A stretch of 57,655 nucleotides of DNA from Herminiimonas sp. (GTDB taxonomy: Bacteria; Pseudomonadota; Gammaproteobacteria; Burkholderiales; Burkholderiaceae). Both the position numbers and the translations under genes were made by a program. Where the stretch lies: NCBI GenBank assembly GCA_014377155.1, contig JACMQD010000097.1, forward strand, positions 1-57,655, in the 5' to 3' direction. Shown in pieces: positions 10,177-18,812 of the stretch; within the stretch, counting starts at the first letter, position 1; every line of letters starts with the position of its first letter. The notes beneath the pieces are model-generated. The model was not told where the DNA came from. It did no database searches and worked only from the letters and a program-made list of their open reading frames with translations.

Positions 10177-10823
10177 GCCCGGGCATGCTCCTCTGAGAGC
10201 CAAGCCAGGTAATTAGAAGCGATACCGCGATGGCTTGCTCCACGACGGGTGGATAGCCTCCATCACGTCGCGGGGCAAGACAGGCATTTGGCGCAAACGC
10301 GCCACGTTTGACATGCAAGTAGTCATAACGTCTTCTCCCTTCCCGACCGGGAACGGAGTTTATCCCGCTCACTGAAAAGTAAGCGGGATTTTTTCGGTCG
10401 CATCTTGCTCGTCATCCCTTGGCATAAAATTCGATGGGTCAACTGATAGGCTGATGGAGCACAAGCCGATTATTGCAGTGTGAACAGTTTTCAAACTGGC
10501 GGCACAGCGCAGCGCCTCGTTATTTCGAGGTCAAATTTTGACTTGGGAATACATCGTCCTGCACAGAGGTGATCGAAAGGAAGATGTGGAACTCTTGTTA
10601 CTTGAATTTGGCGCGGGTGTCATGGCGATCGGGATAACCTACACCATGATTGTGCGCCGAACGCGGGCGCGCCAGACCGGCGATTCGCGCGATGTGACAG
10701 AACGCCATCTGACCGACGAGGCGCACGTCGAGGCCGCGCCAGAAACTAGGGCTTGACGACACCGCTGCCGAGTCCGGATCACATGCGGTTTCTGGCAGGC
10801 TGTTTGAAGCGGCTACGCAAATC
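10177..10823. other. Gap with terminator and possible remnant of a larger sensor gene
   Basis: No intact gene is supported. The terminator is at 10362-10394. A plus-strand frame at 10538-10756 starts with TTG and lacks a ribosome-binding site; its middle (ELLLLEFGAGVMAIGITYTMI) is hydrophobic and might be debris of a membrane segment. The reading frame of the downstream GGDEF gene is open back to 10713 without an ATG, and its residues there still read like a PAS domain. This suggests that the 5' part of a larger PAS-GGDEF gene has decayed. Confidence 0.4.
10362..10394 (+). terminator. Rho-independent terminator
   Basis: ATCCCGCT at 10362-10369 pairs with AGCGGGAT at 10382-10389. Inside, ACT and AGT extend the stem around a GAAA tetraloop, and six T follow. 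It lies about 185 bases after the oxoprolinase stop codon and is oriented to end that transcript. Confidence 0.8.
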
Positions 10824-11483
10824 GTGTTTGCATCGCAGGTACGTGACTATCACGTTGTCGTGACTCCCGACTTCGACGCGAACGCCGTGCAAGTCGGCGT
10901 GACGTGCCTCGGAACAGATGTCACCGAAGCCAAGCGAACTGCACTGCAATCGGAAACGTCGGCACGCGTCGATGCATTAACGGAGATGGGCAACCGGCCG
11001 CGCGCCAACGAATGGATCGACCTTGCCATTGCAAGAGCGCTACGAACCGGGGAGATGCTTGCCGTTATGTATATTGATCTGGATGGATTCAAACCAGTCA
11101 ACGACAATTACGGGCACCCTGCCGGCAACGTTGTTTTAAAAGAGGTCAGCGGTCGCCTTGGCAATACCATTCGCCAGACCGATTCGGCCTTTCGGCTCGG
11201 GGGTGATGAATTTCTGATCTTGATTGAGGGTTTAACCAATCCGCTTGACGCTGAGACAGTCGCAAGAAAACTCATGACCACGATCGGCTCGCCGATCGCG
11301 CTGGAAAACGCTGTTGTTCAGGTCAATGCCAGTATCGGGATTGCCGACTTGTCGCCACCAGCTTCGTTAGGCCGGGTTGCGTTGCTGGCGTGTGCCGACG
11401 ATGCGCTTTACCAAGCGAAACAGGAAGGTAAGAACACCTTTTGCGTTGCCAAAGATAGCAGCACCAATATCGCTGGGTCCTAG
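10824..11483 (+). CDS. PAS-remnant plus GGDEF protein, probably N-terminally truncated
   Basis: C-terminal part of a diguanylate-cyclase-type signalling protein. From the GTG at 10824 the 219 residues hold the end of a PAS/PAC domain (closing TDVTEAKRTA, about 30-40) and a complete GGDEF domain: DALTEMGNR near 50, YIDLDGFKPVNDNYGHPAGN near 83-102, and active-site GGDEF at 126-130. An RxxD inhibitory site (RQTD) sits five residues before GGDEF. The usual DxLTGLxNR reads DALTEMGNR. No Shine-Dalgarno precedes the GTG, and PAS-like coding continues upstream without a start, so this may be an unexpressed fragment. If translated, the catalytic residues for c-di-GMP synthesis are present. Confidence 0.6.
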   Translation: MFASQVRDYHVVVTPDFDANAVQVGVTCLGTDVTEAKRTALQSETSARVDALTEMGNRPRANEWIDLAIARALRTGEMLAVMYIDLDGFKPVNDNYGHPAGNVVLKEVSGRLGNTIRQTDSAFRLGGDEFLILIEGLTNPLDAETVARKLMTTIGSPIALENAVVQVNASIGIADLSPPASLGRVALLACADDALYQAKQEGKNTFCVAKDSSTNIAGS

Positions 11484-11854
11484 CTTTCTGCAGCTTTGTA
11501 ATGTGAATTGCGATCAGTAGTGATGACTACTTTCCCGGGAACGCTAGGAGGATGGGCGAAATCAGGCCGCCGACATCCTTTAATCCAGGGGCTGCACGAA
11601 AAACTCCGGTTCCTATACGCCGGCAGGCGGCATCGGCTAATCCCGCCGGTGTCCTGTCAAAAGGCGTTCACCAAGCGCCTACTTGCGAACGCACCGCCCT
11701 CCCCGGTGTCACGATAATGGGTCAGTTCCGGGCGATCCTCAACTGGCCGCGAAACCCGGATGTGGATAGGTATGTTTTCATAACGGCCGGCTGAAAAGCA
11801 TACGATAGCGACCATTACCAAGTCCATGGATTGACCCGGGTTCTGTCGGCCTAC
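11484..11854. other. Gap of 371 bases, no gene recognised
   Basis: It lies between the convergent GGDEF fragment and the hybrid kinase. Two short overlapping plus-strand frames (11508-11717, 11552-11794) have no recognisable product. The inverted GC-rich words around 11618-11650 do not form a T-tailed terminator. It looks like decayed sequence, in line with the eroded gene upstream. Confidence 0.4.
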
Positions 11855-14038
11855 CTAAACAATTGAACCCAATATTTTGAACAGCGCTTCAAAGTCTACC
11901 GGCTTCGTCATGTGGGCGTCGAACCCGGCTTCCCGCGCTCGGTCTCGATCAGCTTGCTGCCCATACCCGGTCAGTGCGATGAGGTGCATGTGCGCCGTAT
12001 GCGGATCGCTGCGCAGTTGCATTGCTACGTCGTAGCCGCTAACGTCGGGCAATCCGATATCCACGATGGCGGTCAGTAGCGGCGCATTTCCTGCCAGGGC
12101 AATCCCCTCCGTGCCGGTGGCAGCCTGAACAACGGCATATCCAGACAAGGTCAGCATCTCGCAAAGCATGTCGCGTGCATCGTCGTTATCGTCGATCACC
12201 AGTATGGGTCCCGCGTGCGTTCCGGCCATTGTTTGCAAGGAACTGGTCGTCGGGTTGATCGACGTTGCCAGTGGCAGACGCACGACAAAACTACTCCCGC
12301 GACCGGCGCCGCTGCTTTCTGCCGTGACAGTGCCGCCGTGCTGCAATACCATTGCTCGCACCAACGACAGGCCGATGCCGAGCCCGCCTTTGGCGCGATC
12401 TAGCGATGCCGGTCCTTGAACGAATACATCGAACAGTCTCGGCATCAGTTCGGGATCGATGCCGACACCTGAATCGATGATAGTCAGTAATGCGTCGCCA
12501 TCTTGCTCTTTGACGGACACTGTAATCGTGCCGCCTTCTGGCGTGTACTTGAAGGCATTATCGAGCAAGTTATTGATGATCTGATCGAGCCGGGTGGGAT
12601 CGGCTTCGACCATTACCGAAACCGTATCCAGCGCCACCCGATGGCGTGTCGTGACGCCGCGCAGTTCAAGGGAATCGAAGCACGCTTTGACCGCCGCACC
12701 AAGGTCTAGCGGTTTTTTTGCCAGCGACACTTTCCCATGCATGACGCGGCTCGCATCGAGCAATTCATCGACGATGCGTGTCAGGAGCCCAGACTGCCGC
12801 CGGATCGCCTCCCGCGCGCGGCTTGCTTGCGTTACCCCGACACCGGGTGCATTCATGAGCGCAATACCGGCATTGATGGCGCTGAGCGGGTTGCGGAGTT
12901 CATGTCCGAGCATCGCCAGAAAATCATCTTTTGCCTGGTTCTGTAATTCCGCTTTGTGCTGCGCATCGTTTGCCAGTTTCATCAATGCGGCACGCTCGCT
13001 TTCGAACTGATGCAATGCCATTCCGACCTGGTGCAGATTGCGCTGAAGGCTGTCTATTTCGTCTACATGGGAGCGGGCAAGTACCGGAATTTCTTGCACG
13101 CTGAGCAGAACGGCCGAACGTTCTGCAAGGCCAATCGCTTTAACGAGTCGTCTGCCGAAAAACACTGCAGAGCCGATCCCGATGACAAGGGTCGCAACGA
13201 GGCCAAAGGCGATCAAAAACACCGTGCGTCTTGCGGCTGACTCGATGATTTCTTCCGGGACGCCTACGGCAACAGTCCAGCCTGATGTCGGCGAGCGCTC
13301 GAGCACGGTATAAAGCTTGATGCCATCGCGGCTTGTGTTACGGATATAGCCGGACTCGCCACGCAAAATCGCCTGTAACAGATCGTCTTTAGGCAGCTTG
13401 CCCTCGAACTGTTCCGGCCCCTTGCTGCGCACGATCGTTCGACCCTCGCGGTCGAAAATCGCAAATAACCATTCTGGTGGCACACCGTTTCGCGGAAAAA
13501 CGCGGGCGAACTGCCTGGCATAGATCCATTGCGATAGAACATATTGCTTACCGCTGGAAGTGGTTACCGGCATTTCGAAAGCCACGATGTAGCGACCGGT
13601 AGCACGCCCCTGGACTACATTGGAAACCTGCGCAGCGTTACTTTTCAGGATGCCGGCTACTCGTGCACTTGAGCTGGGACTAGGCAGACCGATCGGCGTG
13701 CCAAACGGCATTACGGTATTGAACTGCTGCTGACCCGTTGCGTCCAGCAGCGCTGTATGGCGATCCTTTTCAGGATTGGCCATTTGCAACTGCGCGTAGA
13801 AACCGGCTAGATTGCCTTTATCCAGCAGCACAGACGTCTTGAGGGCTTCAAGGCTGCCTCGGCTATAACTCCATTCGCGGTCGGCAGAGATCGACGTGGC
13901 ATGTGCAGCCTCACGGATACTGCGCAGTTGGGCAGTGCGCTCGGCATTAAGCAATGTGAGTATCGCGTAGCCGGCCAATAACAAGATTGGTGCCAGTAGT
14001 GCTATGGACTGCACCGCGAGATGGGCTCTGATTTTCAT
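11855..14038 (-). CDS. Membrane hybrid histidine kinase with Cache-like sensor and C-terminal receiver
   Basis: Inner-membrane sensor kinase, 727 residues. TM1 is near residues 11-30, followed by a periplasmic sensor of about 240 residues with the dCache-like motif LFAIFDREGRTIVRS near 191-205. TM2 is near 272-294. A HAMP-like/coiled linker precedes HisKA with H379 in LGHELRNPLSA. The ATPase domain has its N box NLLDNAFKYTP near 490-500, G1 DSGVGID near 522, and the G2 region GGLGIGLSLV. A receiver follows with acidic DDNDD near 616-620, phospho-acceptor D660 (VDIGLPD) and K712. It could pass phosphate internally to its receiver; no output partner is adjacent. A 629-base gap lies upstream. 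The ligand is unknown. Confidence 0.88.
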   Translation of the reverse strand: MKIRAHLAVQSIALLAPILLLAGYAILTLLNAERTAQLRSIREAAHATSISADREWSYSRGSLEALKTSVLLDKGNLAGFYAQLQMANPEKDRHTALLDATGQQQFNTVMPFGTPIGLPSPSSSARVAGILKSNAAQVSNVVQGRATGRYIVAFEMPVTTSSGKQYVLSQWIYARQFARVFPRNGVPPEWLFAIFDREGRTIVRSKGPEQFEGKLPKDDLLQAILRGESGYIRNTSRDGIKLYTVLERSPTSGWTVAVGVPEEIIESAARRTVFLIAFGLVATLVIGIGSAVFFGRRLVKAIGLAERSAVLLSVQEIPVLARSHVDEIDSLQRNLHQVGMALHQFESERAALMKLANDAQHKAELQNQAKDDFLAMLGHELRNPLSAINAGIALMNAPGVGVTQASRAREAIRRQSGLLTRIVDELLDASRVMHGKVSLAKKPLDLGAAVKACFDSLELRGVTTRHRVALDTVSVMVEADPTRLDQIINNLLDNAFKYTPEGGTITVSVKEQDGDALLTIIDSGVGIDPELMPRLFDVFVQGPASLDRAKGGLGIGLSLVRAMVLQHGGTVTAESSGAGRGSSFVVRLPLATSINPTTSSLQTMAGTHAGPILVIDDNDDARDMLCEMLTLSGYAVVQAATGTEGIALAGNAPLLTAIVDIGLPDVSGYDVAMQLRSDPHTAHMHLIALTGYGQQADRDRAREAGFDAHMTKPVDFEALFKILGSIV

Positions 14039-14667
14039 GGATCAAGTACGGTAACGGGTAAAGATAGTCGGGAATAATACGATGAAATCTGCCCCACAAA
14101 AATGATGCCAGTTTTCAACTGATATACAAAGATGGTATAAAAAGTAGGAGCAAGTAGCAAGTAGCAAGCGCAACACCGGGCTGATGCAGCGACCCCGAGC
14201 TTCAATACAACATTTGTGGCTATCTTAATTACGGCAGTGTCGGTAGATGTTGATCTCGGCCACCGAATCGGTATGCGGGCTGGCTAGGTGCTATCTCGCG
14301 CAATTACCCTTGAGTCTCGTCCGCTATGTGTCGAGCGATCCGAAGGAAAACATGGATGACTGCCGGTAAATGAACTGCCGACGTAAAGCGGCAGCTCGTG
14401 TGCGAAGCACATGCTCAGTCGCGTAGGCACGTAGTGCGCGTCTGTACAAAGACCTGTTAAGCGGCATGCTGAACTGGTACAAGCCTGACGTCGGGAATTG
14501 ACCGCATGCACGACGTGAGCATGTAGATGGGATCGCTGTCGTGGCGTAAATTACGGCAACGATCTGTCTCGATACAGTAGGTTCGCAGATGCGCGCATGG
14601 CCTTCGCTAAACGACAATTCAGCATAAGGCAGGCGTTTTATATTAATTGCCTGCTTAGCGGCGAAGG
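14039..14667. other. Gap of 629 bases with promoter-like AT-rich part
   Basis: Between two minus-strand genes. The right edge carries an imperfect hairpin, GCAGGC at 14629-14634 with GCCTGC at 14649-14654, that might end the repeat-protein transcript but lacks a T tract. AT-rich sequence at 14085-14150 (including ATGGTATAAAAAG) is the likely promoter area for the hybrid kinase. AGCAAGT is repeated nearly three times at 14150-14168. Minus-strand frames at 14284-14617 have no recognisable product. Confidence 0.4.
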
Positions 14668-15126
14668 TCAGCGACCGTAGTAGTGATTCCGGTGGTAGTA
14701 GGGCCGGTCGCGGTATCCGCCGTTGCCGTAGATTACGACAGGCGCGGGCGCGTAGTACTGGCGTGGCTGCACATAATAGACAGGCTGGACCTGCTGTTGC
14801 GGATAATATGTTTGCGGCTGTGGCTCGTAGTAAGTTTGCGGCTGTGGCTGGTAGTAAGTTTGCGGTTGCGACTGATAGTAAGTTTGCGATTGCGACTGAT
14901 AGTAAGGCTGCGACTGCGGTTCGTAATACGACTGGGGCGCCGCGTAGGAAGGCTGCGAATTGGCAATCAGCGAGCCGATCACCACCGCGCCGAGCACGCC
15001 AGCGGCAATCGCCGCGCCATTGCTGTGACCATGTCCACGATTGTCGCCTGCGACAGCCATAGTCGAAACCGATGCAGCAAGTACGCCGACAATCGTTATT
15101 GAAGCAAGAATTTTATTGCCGGCCAT
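14668..15126 (-). CDS. Exported glycine-zipper protein with Gln/Pro/Tyr repeats
   Basis: Function not recognised. The 152-residue product has a signal peptide or membrane anchor (residues 5-26, ending TMAVAGDNRG), a small glycine/alanine-rich hydrophobic segment GAAIAAGVLGAVVIGSLIA (about 37-55), then a low-complexity region built from an 8-residue unit of the type QPQTYYxx, and a C-terminal tail rich in Tyr, Arg and His. The composition suggests an envelope-associated or surface structural protein; the His-rich tail could bind metal, but that is a guess. A weak AGGAT precedes the ATG at 15126. It stands alone between gaps of 629 and 322 bases. Confidence 0.6.
   Translation of the reverse strand: MAGNKILASITIVGVLAASVSTMAVAGDNRGHGHSNGAAIAAGVLGAVVIGSLIANSQPSYAAPQSYYEPQSQPYYQSQSQTYYQSQPQTYYQPQPQTYYEPQPQTYYPQQQVQPVYYVQPRQYYAPAPVVIYGNGGYRDRPYYHRNHYYGR
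14804..14923 (-). repeat. Five tandem 24-bp coding repeats
   Basis: Five 24-bp units begin at 14804, 14828, 14852, 14876 and 14900, with a sixth partial unit from 14924. Each encodes eight residues of the QPQTYY / SQSQTYY type. Units at 14828 and 14852 share their first half exactly. An in-frame repeat like this can change length by slippage without breaking the gene. Confidence 0.85.
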
Positions 15127-15448
15127 GATGAGATCCTGTGAAGGGTTGAAGCGCTGAATTCACGCCGCAATACAATATAGGACAGTTCAAAATCCGATGG
15201 GAGATTTGCGCCAAATCGTTACACTTTTTTAGCCGGCCAGGGAAGGTCATGCCAATTCGACATGCTCTGATCGGCTGCGCGCCGCAGACCGTATCGATAA
15301 AGTCTGGCACGCTGTTGCGTCAAATTTTAGTTTCTGAAGTGTCCAACCGTTGTTAATATGCACATGGAAGCTGAAAAGACCAGTTCTGCGATTCAAAATG
15401 CGCATGCGTTTGCCTACGCACATAATCAGCTCTCGACAGGGGAAATTC
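15127..15448. other. Divergent gap of 322 bases
   Basis: It separates the minus-strand repeat-protein gene from the plus-strand YiaA-like gene and must hold both promoters. A single TATAGGACA box at 15176-15184 resembles the proximal box of the promoter family described elsewhere in this window, but it lacks a partner box and a -10 at the conserved spacing. Open frames here have no ribosome-binding site. Confidence 0.4.
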
Positions 15449-15889
15449 ATGAAACTACAAATACAACGTCCAACCGGTGCCTTTGTCGGCGCATCCTGGC
15501 TCGCACTTTTCGTCGGCACCATCACTTACATGGCGACACTGTGGAGCGCAGGCATGCCGCTCAATGAAAAAGGTTATTACTTCACGCTGTTGATGTACGG
15601 TCTTTTTTCAGCAGTTTCACTGCAAAAATCCGTGCGCGACCGGCTGGAAGGCATACCTGTCACCGGGATTTACTTTGGACTCTGCTGGATTTCTTTGGCA
15701 ATTTCGGTTGGACTGCTGTCGGTAGGCCTCTGGAACGCGACACTGGCATCGAGTGAAAAAGGCTTTTATGCGATGTCTTTCCTGCTCAGCCTGTTCGCCG
15801 CTGTCGCAGTGCAGAAAAATGTGCGCGACATTGCGTTGCTGGACGACGGCCCGCGCGACCCAGAAGGTCGACACCCTGATCCTGCCTAA
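15449..15889 (+). CDS. yiaA: YiaA/YiaB-type inner membrane protein
   Basis: Small inner-membrane protein, 146 residues, with four hydrophobic segments arranged as two copies of the YiaAB two-helix domain. The first runs from about 10 to 60, ending LMYGLFSAVSLQKSVRDR; the second from about 73 to 125, ending LLSLFAAVAVQKNVRD. The repeated QK(S/N)VRD ends show the internal duplication. The start is the ATG at 15449 with AGGGGA upstream, rather than the ATG 99 bases earlier. The family is implicated in envelope stress in enterobacteria, but its molecular role is unknown. The sigma/anti-sigma pair follows 131 bases later. Confidence 0.85.
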   Translation: MKLQIQRPTGAFVGASWLALFVGTITYMATLWSAGMPLNEKGYYFTLLMYGLFSAVSLQKSVRDRLEGIPVTGIYFGLCWISLAISVGLLSVGLWNATLASSEKGFYAMSFLLSLFAAVAVQKNVRDIALLDDGPRDPEGRHPDPA

Positions 15890-16020
15890 TCCATCGAGAT
15901 GTGGAGGGGATCACGGCACGTTGTGAAAAATCAACATAACCGTGTGGCTATGTCTGCACCATGCGATGTTTTGCTACATATACCCTGTGCAGCAATGACC
16001 TGATTGACGGGATTGTTTTC

Positions 16021-16566
16021 ATGACTGATGCCGAATTCGACTACGAAGCGCAGCTCTTCGGTTGTGCACGCGGCGAGCAAGCGGCATTGCGTCGCCTCTA
16101 TGAGCGCGAATCGCGCTGGTTGATGGGCGTGGCGCAGCGCATCGTCCGCAGGCGCGAACTGGCAGATGAAATCCTGCACGACGCATTTCTGCAGATTTGG
16201 CAAAAATCGGGTACTTACGATCCTGCGCTCGGATCGGCCCGTGGATGGATCTACAGCGTCGTGCGATATCGTGCACTCAATGCCGCGCGTCACAGCGGAG
16301 TCGAACAGCCGGCGCTGGATGGCGCGATCGACAACGTGGCGGCAGATGAACCGGGTCCGCTTGAAACGGTGTCGCGTGCCAGCGATGCGCGCGCATTGCA
16401 TCATTGTCTGCAGCGACTCGACGATGACAAGCGCGCCTGCATCCTGCTGGCCTATGTCGATGGGTTTTCGCAGGTGCAGATTGCGGCCCACCTGGCGCGC
16501 CCGATAGGGACCGTGAAAGCCTGGACTAGGCGTGGACTGCTGGCGCTGAAGGACTGTCTCTCGTGA
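16021..16566 (+). CDS. ECF-type RNA polymerase sigma factor (SigK-like)
   Basis: Extracytoplasmic-function sigma-70 factor, 181 residues. Region 2 spans about residues 22-90, with ADEILHDAFLQIWQKSGTYD near 49-68 and GSARGWIYSVVRYRALNAAR near 71-90. Region 4 spans about 125-180, with a helix-turn-helix around SQVQIAAHLARPIGTVKAW. The start is the ATG at 16021; the frame continues 60 bases upstream, but the MTDAEFDYEAQL start fits the family. It overlaps the anti-sigma gene by four bases (GTGA), which makes a sigma / anti-sigma unit. The regulon is not visible; such pairs often transcribe their own operon. Confidence 0.9.
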   Translation: MTDAEFDYEAQLFGCARGEQAALRRLYERESRWLMGVAQRIVRRRELADEILHDAFLQIWQKSGTYDPALGSARGWIYSVVRYRALNAARHSGVEQPALDGAIDNVAADEPGPLETVSRASDARALHHCLQRLDDDKRACILLAYVDGFSQVQIAAHLARPIGTVKAWTRRGLLALKDCLS

Positions 16567-17252
16567 ACTTTCTCGACCGCGACGAAATGGTCGCCCTGGC
16601 CGGCGAATACGCGCTGGGGGTATTGCCGCCTGAAGATCATGCGGCCTTCGAACGGGAACTGGCTCACAACCGGGAACTTGGCAGCGCGCTCGCGGCCTGG
16701 CATGACCGCTTGCTCGCGGTCGCACCCTTGCCGAATGCGGTCGAACCCGCGGTCGATTTGTGGCAACGCATCGAACGCAATTTGCCGCGTAAGAGCGCAG
16801 TCCGCACGCCACGCGTGCTTTGGGACAACCTGTGGTTTTGGCGAGCCGGCGGCATTGCTGGTCTGGCGCTTTCGCTGATGCTGGCTCTGCGCCTGCTGAC
16901 GATCCTGCCCGACACCGCGCCACCGCAGTACGTGGCAGTTTTACAAGCGGCCGACAGCGGTACTTCATGGCTGGTCGAAATCAACACCAAAGCCGTGCAT
17001 CTGCGTCCGCTCGGGCGTCCTGCCATCGCTCCGGGGCGAGCCATCCAGTTCTGGACCAAACCCGAGGGCGCGGCCGCGCCTACTTCGCTCGGCCTTGTGC
17101 AAGCGGATCGACCAACGACGGTGGCGCTCGACAAGTTGCCGGGCATCAGTCCGAACCAGCTATTCGAAGTGACCCTCGAAGCGGTCACCGGGTCGCCGAC
17201 CGGTCGTCCCACCGGGCCCATTCTCGCGGTTGGCAAGGCCGTGCGCCTGTGA
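16563..17252 (+). CDS. RskA-type membrane anti-sigma factor
   Basis: Membrane anti-sigma factor, 229 residues, predicted to hold the preceding ECF sigma factor at the membrane until a signal frees it. An N-terminal cytoplasmic helical domain (EYALGVLPPEDHAAFERELA, about 14-33) is the typical zinc-free anti-sigma domain of the RskA/ChrR group. One transmembrane helix lies at about 97-117 (GGIAGLALSLMLALRLLTIL). The C-terminal RskA domain (about 125-229) is extracytoplasmic. It starts with GTG at 16563, overlapping the sigma gene stop, so the two are translationally coupled. The signal sensed is unknown. Confidence 0.88.
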   Translation: MNFLDRDEMVALAGEYALGVLPPEDHAAFERELAHNRELGSALAAWHDRLLAVAPLPNAVEPAVDLWQRIERNLPRKSAVRTPRVLWDNLWFWRAGGIAGLALSLMLALRLLTILPDTAPPQYVAVLQAADSGTSWLVEINTKAVHLRPLGRPAIAPGRAIQFWTKPEGAAAPTSLGLVQADRPTTVALDKLPGISPNQLFEVTLEAVTGSPTGRPTGPILAVGKAVRL

Positions 17253-17406
17253 GGTGCGCGGTAGGGTGTATGCGCTCCCTGGTAGCGGCAGGCGCATTCG
17301 CGGATTAGTCGTTCGTCCGTAGACGAGCCATAAATGCCTTCTCGAAATCAGGGTCCATCGGTCCGCCTCGCGGAGCGTGTCGAACTATTTGAGACAGTTT
17401 TTGCAA

Positions 17407-17797
17407 TTAGTTTAGCGAGCATTTTTTAGTTAGCTCGTTCCCCAAAGTCGCCGCTTTTGGCATATTAATCCCAGCTTCGGTCGACAATGCCGGTGGGCGC
17501 GGATGGCAGTTTTTGAAGCGATTCGGATGGCGCGAGAACGACTCTTTCAAGACCAGATCGCGTTGCTCGTAGATGACCTTTGCCATGTCATGATGCACGG
17601 CCGCCCGCGTGATATAGCTAATGCCGGAATGTCGGTGTTCGTAGCTATACCAGGCAAAGAACGTATGGCAGAAGTCACGCGCTTCGACTAACGAATGGAA
17701 CCGTTCAGGAAAGCCTGGCCAATACGTCATCGTCTTAAATTGCGCCGCCGAATAGAGATTGTCGTCGGAAGCATAGGCACGGCTGTGGCTCCTGACA
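17407..17797 (-). pseudogene. C-terminal fragment of an IS3-family transposase (OrfB)
   Basis: Remnant of an IS3-type integrase-domain transposase. On the minus strand the residues SDDNLYSAAQFKTMTYWPGF, followed by PERFHSLVEARDFCHTFF and WYSYEHRHSGISYIT, match the conserved C-terminal end of the DDE domain (EHRHSGI with the last catalytic Glu region). The typical post-catalytic tail (RHPNRFKN, PALSTEAGINMP) follows to the stop at 17407. The first two catalytic acidic residues and the whole N-terminal half are absent: upstream of about 17797 the frame runs directly into an unrelated sensor sequence. It cannot be active. It may be the trace of an old insertion followed by deletion. Confidence 0.75.
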
Positions 17798-18050
17798 ACT
17801 TAGGTCCACCAGCAGGTCGGCCACCGGATTGGAGCGCATCAAGGCAAGACTTTGCGCGATAAGCGGATCGAGAATGGCTTCGGCAGGCGAAGTGTCGTCG
17901 ATCTGCATCAGCACGTTGCCGTCGAGGTCAAGCAGCATGATTTCGTCGTACACGGTGTATTTGCTGCGGTAGGCCTGGAACCGTGCCCGGACACCTGCCT
18001 GATCGCCATGTTGACTGGACAGCCGCGCTCAACCGTTTCACCATCAGTTC
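17798..18050 (-). pseudogene. Fragment of a Cache-type sensor domain (chemoreceptor or GGDEF protein)
   Basis: Remnant of a signal-transduction sensor domain. On the minus strand the frame reads RARFQAYRSKYTVYDEIMLL, then DLDGNVLMQIDDTSPAEAIL and DPLIAQSLALMRSN, a pattern seen in periplasmic Cache domains of chemoreceptors and diguanylate cyclases (DEIxLLDxxGNVLxQID). Its upstream end needs at least one frameshift near 18000 to join PVIELMVKRLSAAVQS. Its downstream end runs into the transposase fragment around 17797. No start, membrane segment or output domain remains, so the gene is dead. Confidence 0.6.
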
Positions 18051-18305
18051 GATGACCGGATGTCGCGGAATTAAACGAAAACCCGTTTACACAAAATCCC
18101 GTACACCCACGGCAAATGCCCATTTATACCCTAGCCTGGTGCGTCATCTTTTCAAAGTTCGTTTGTGGTGCGTCACATTCCTCATTCAGGCAGATCTGTA
18201 GGCATATTTTCGATCTCAAGCTAGATAACACGAAGACCCGTTCTTAAAACGCGCGAATTCGTCAAGTTGTTGGCGCCAACCATACGCCTTCACCACAGTC
18301 ACGCG

Positions 18306-18365
18306 TTGTCCTACATGTGATCCCGCCACTGTCCGATGGCCTGCGGATCGACCGGATGCCATCAT
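18306..18365 (+). promoter_or_regulatory. Promoter P1 of the 23/23 family, upstream of the 92-residue membrane protein
   Basis: Distal box TTGTCCTACA at 18306-18315, proximal box TGTCCGATG at 18330-18338, and extended -10-like ATGCCATCAT at 18356-18365. The CCTA or CCGA cores start at 18310 and 18333 and the -10 block at 18356, so both spacings are exactly 23 bp, as in four other promoters of this window. It is the most divergent copy in the proximal box and -10. The start codon of the next gene is 106 bases past the -10. Confidence 0.6.
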
Positions 18366-18470
18366 GGTTTCCATTAAAGCGCATTCGTTATGTAAGCGAA
18401 GACTGCAAACAGTCGCGGTTGCATCGAAACGCGAGATCAAAACCCATGCGGTAAACCGCCCGAGGCACTT

Positions 18471-18749
18471 ATGACGAAAAACGACTCCTTTCAAACCCAC
18501 GAGCGTTTCGTCAAGCGAACTCTGATCGGCGCGGCGGTTTCTATTTCCGGCATATTTGCAGGCTACGCCCTGAGCGGTACTTCGGCAAATCCGACTGCAC
18601 AGCTGGTGGGGACCGTCGAGGCTGTCCACCGCAGTGACACGCAGTCGATCGTGTCCCTTAATCGCATGGAACGCGTTGCGCTTCGCCACATTAGCGATGC
18701 TTCGGGCAGCATGGCAGATACTGCAACCACTAGGGTCGGCATCCGCTAA
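18471..18749 (+). CDS. Small hypothetical membrane-anchored protein
   Basis: Not recognised. The 92-residue product has a basic N-terminus (KNDSFQTHERFVKR), one hydrophobic segment TLIGAAVSISGIFAGYAL (about 17-34) and a hydrophilic tail, suggesting a single-pass inner membrane protein or an uncleaved export signal. GAGG lies about eight bases before the ATG. Support comes from the promoter of the 23/23 family 106 bases upstream of the start, the same arrangement as the stress genes at 24-36 kb, so I expect a stress-related protein. An overlapping minus-strand frame (18216-18689) looks like a shadow. Confidence 0.5.
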   Translation: MTKNDSFQTHERFVKRTLIGAAVSISGIFAGYALSGTSANPTAQLVGTVEAVHRSDTQSIVSLNRMERVALRHISDASGSMADTATTRVGIR

Positions 18750-18812
18750 ATCTTCTGGCTGAACTTCGACAAATTGTTTTTTTCCTCCACATCGCTACAA
18801 AGGACACATCCT

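Noticed and set aside
10538..10756. Frame encoding 72 residues with a hydrophobic centre.
   Set aside because: TTG start, no ribosome-binding site and no family resemblance; more likely debris upstream of the eroded GGDEF gene.
14284..14617. Minus-strand frames of 75 and 97 residues in the 14.0-14.7 kb gap.
   Set aside because: No ribosome-binding site, no recognisable domain, low-complexity composition of random open frames.
15176..15184. Single TATAGGACA box upstream of the repeat-protein gene as a sixth member of the 23/23 promoter family.
   Set aside because: No partner box 23 bp away and the block at the expected -10 position is GC-rich without resemblance, so it is probably chance.
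18216..18689. Minus-strand 157-residue frame overlapping the small gene at 18471.
   Set aside because: No start signal or family; the plus-strand gene has a ribosome-binding site and a promoter of the 23/23 type.
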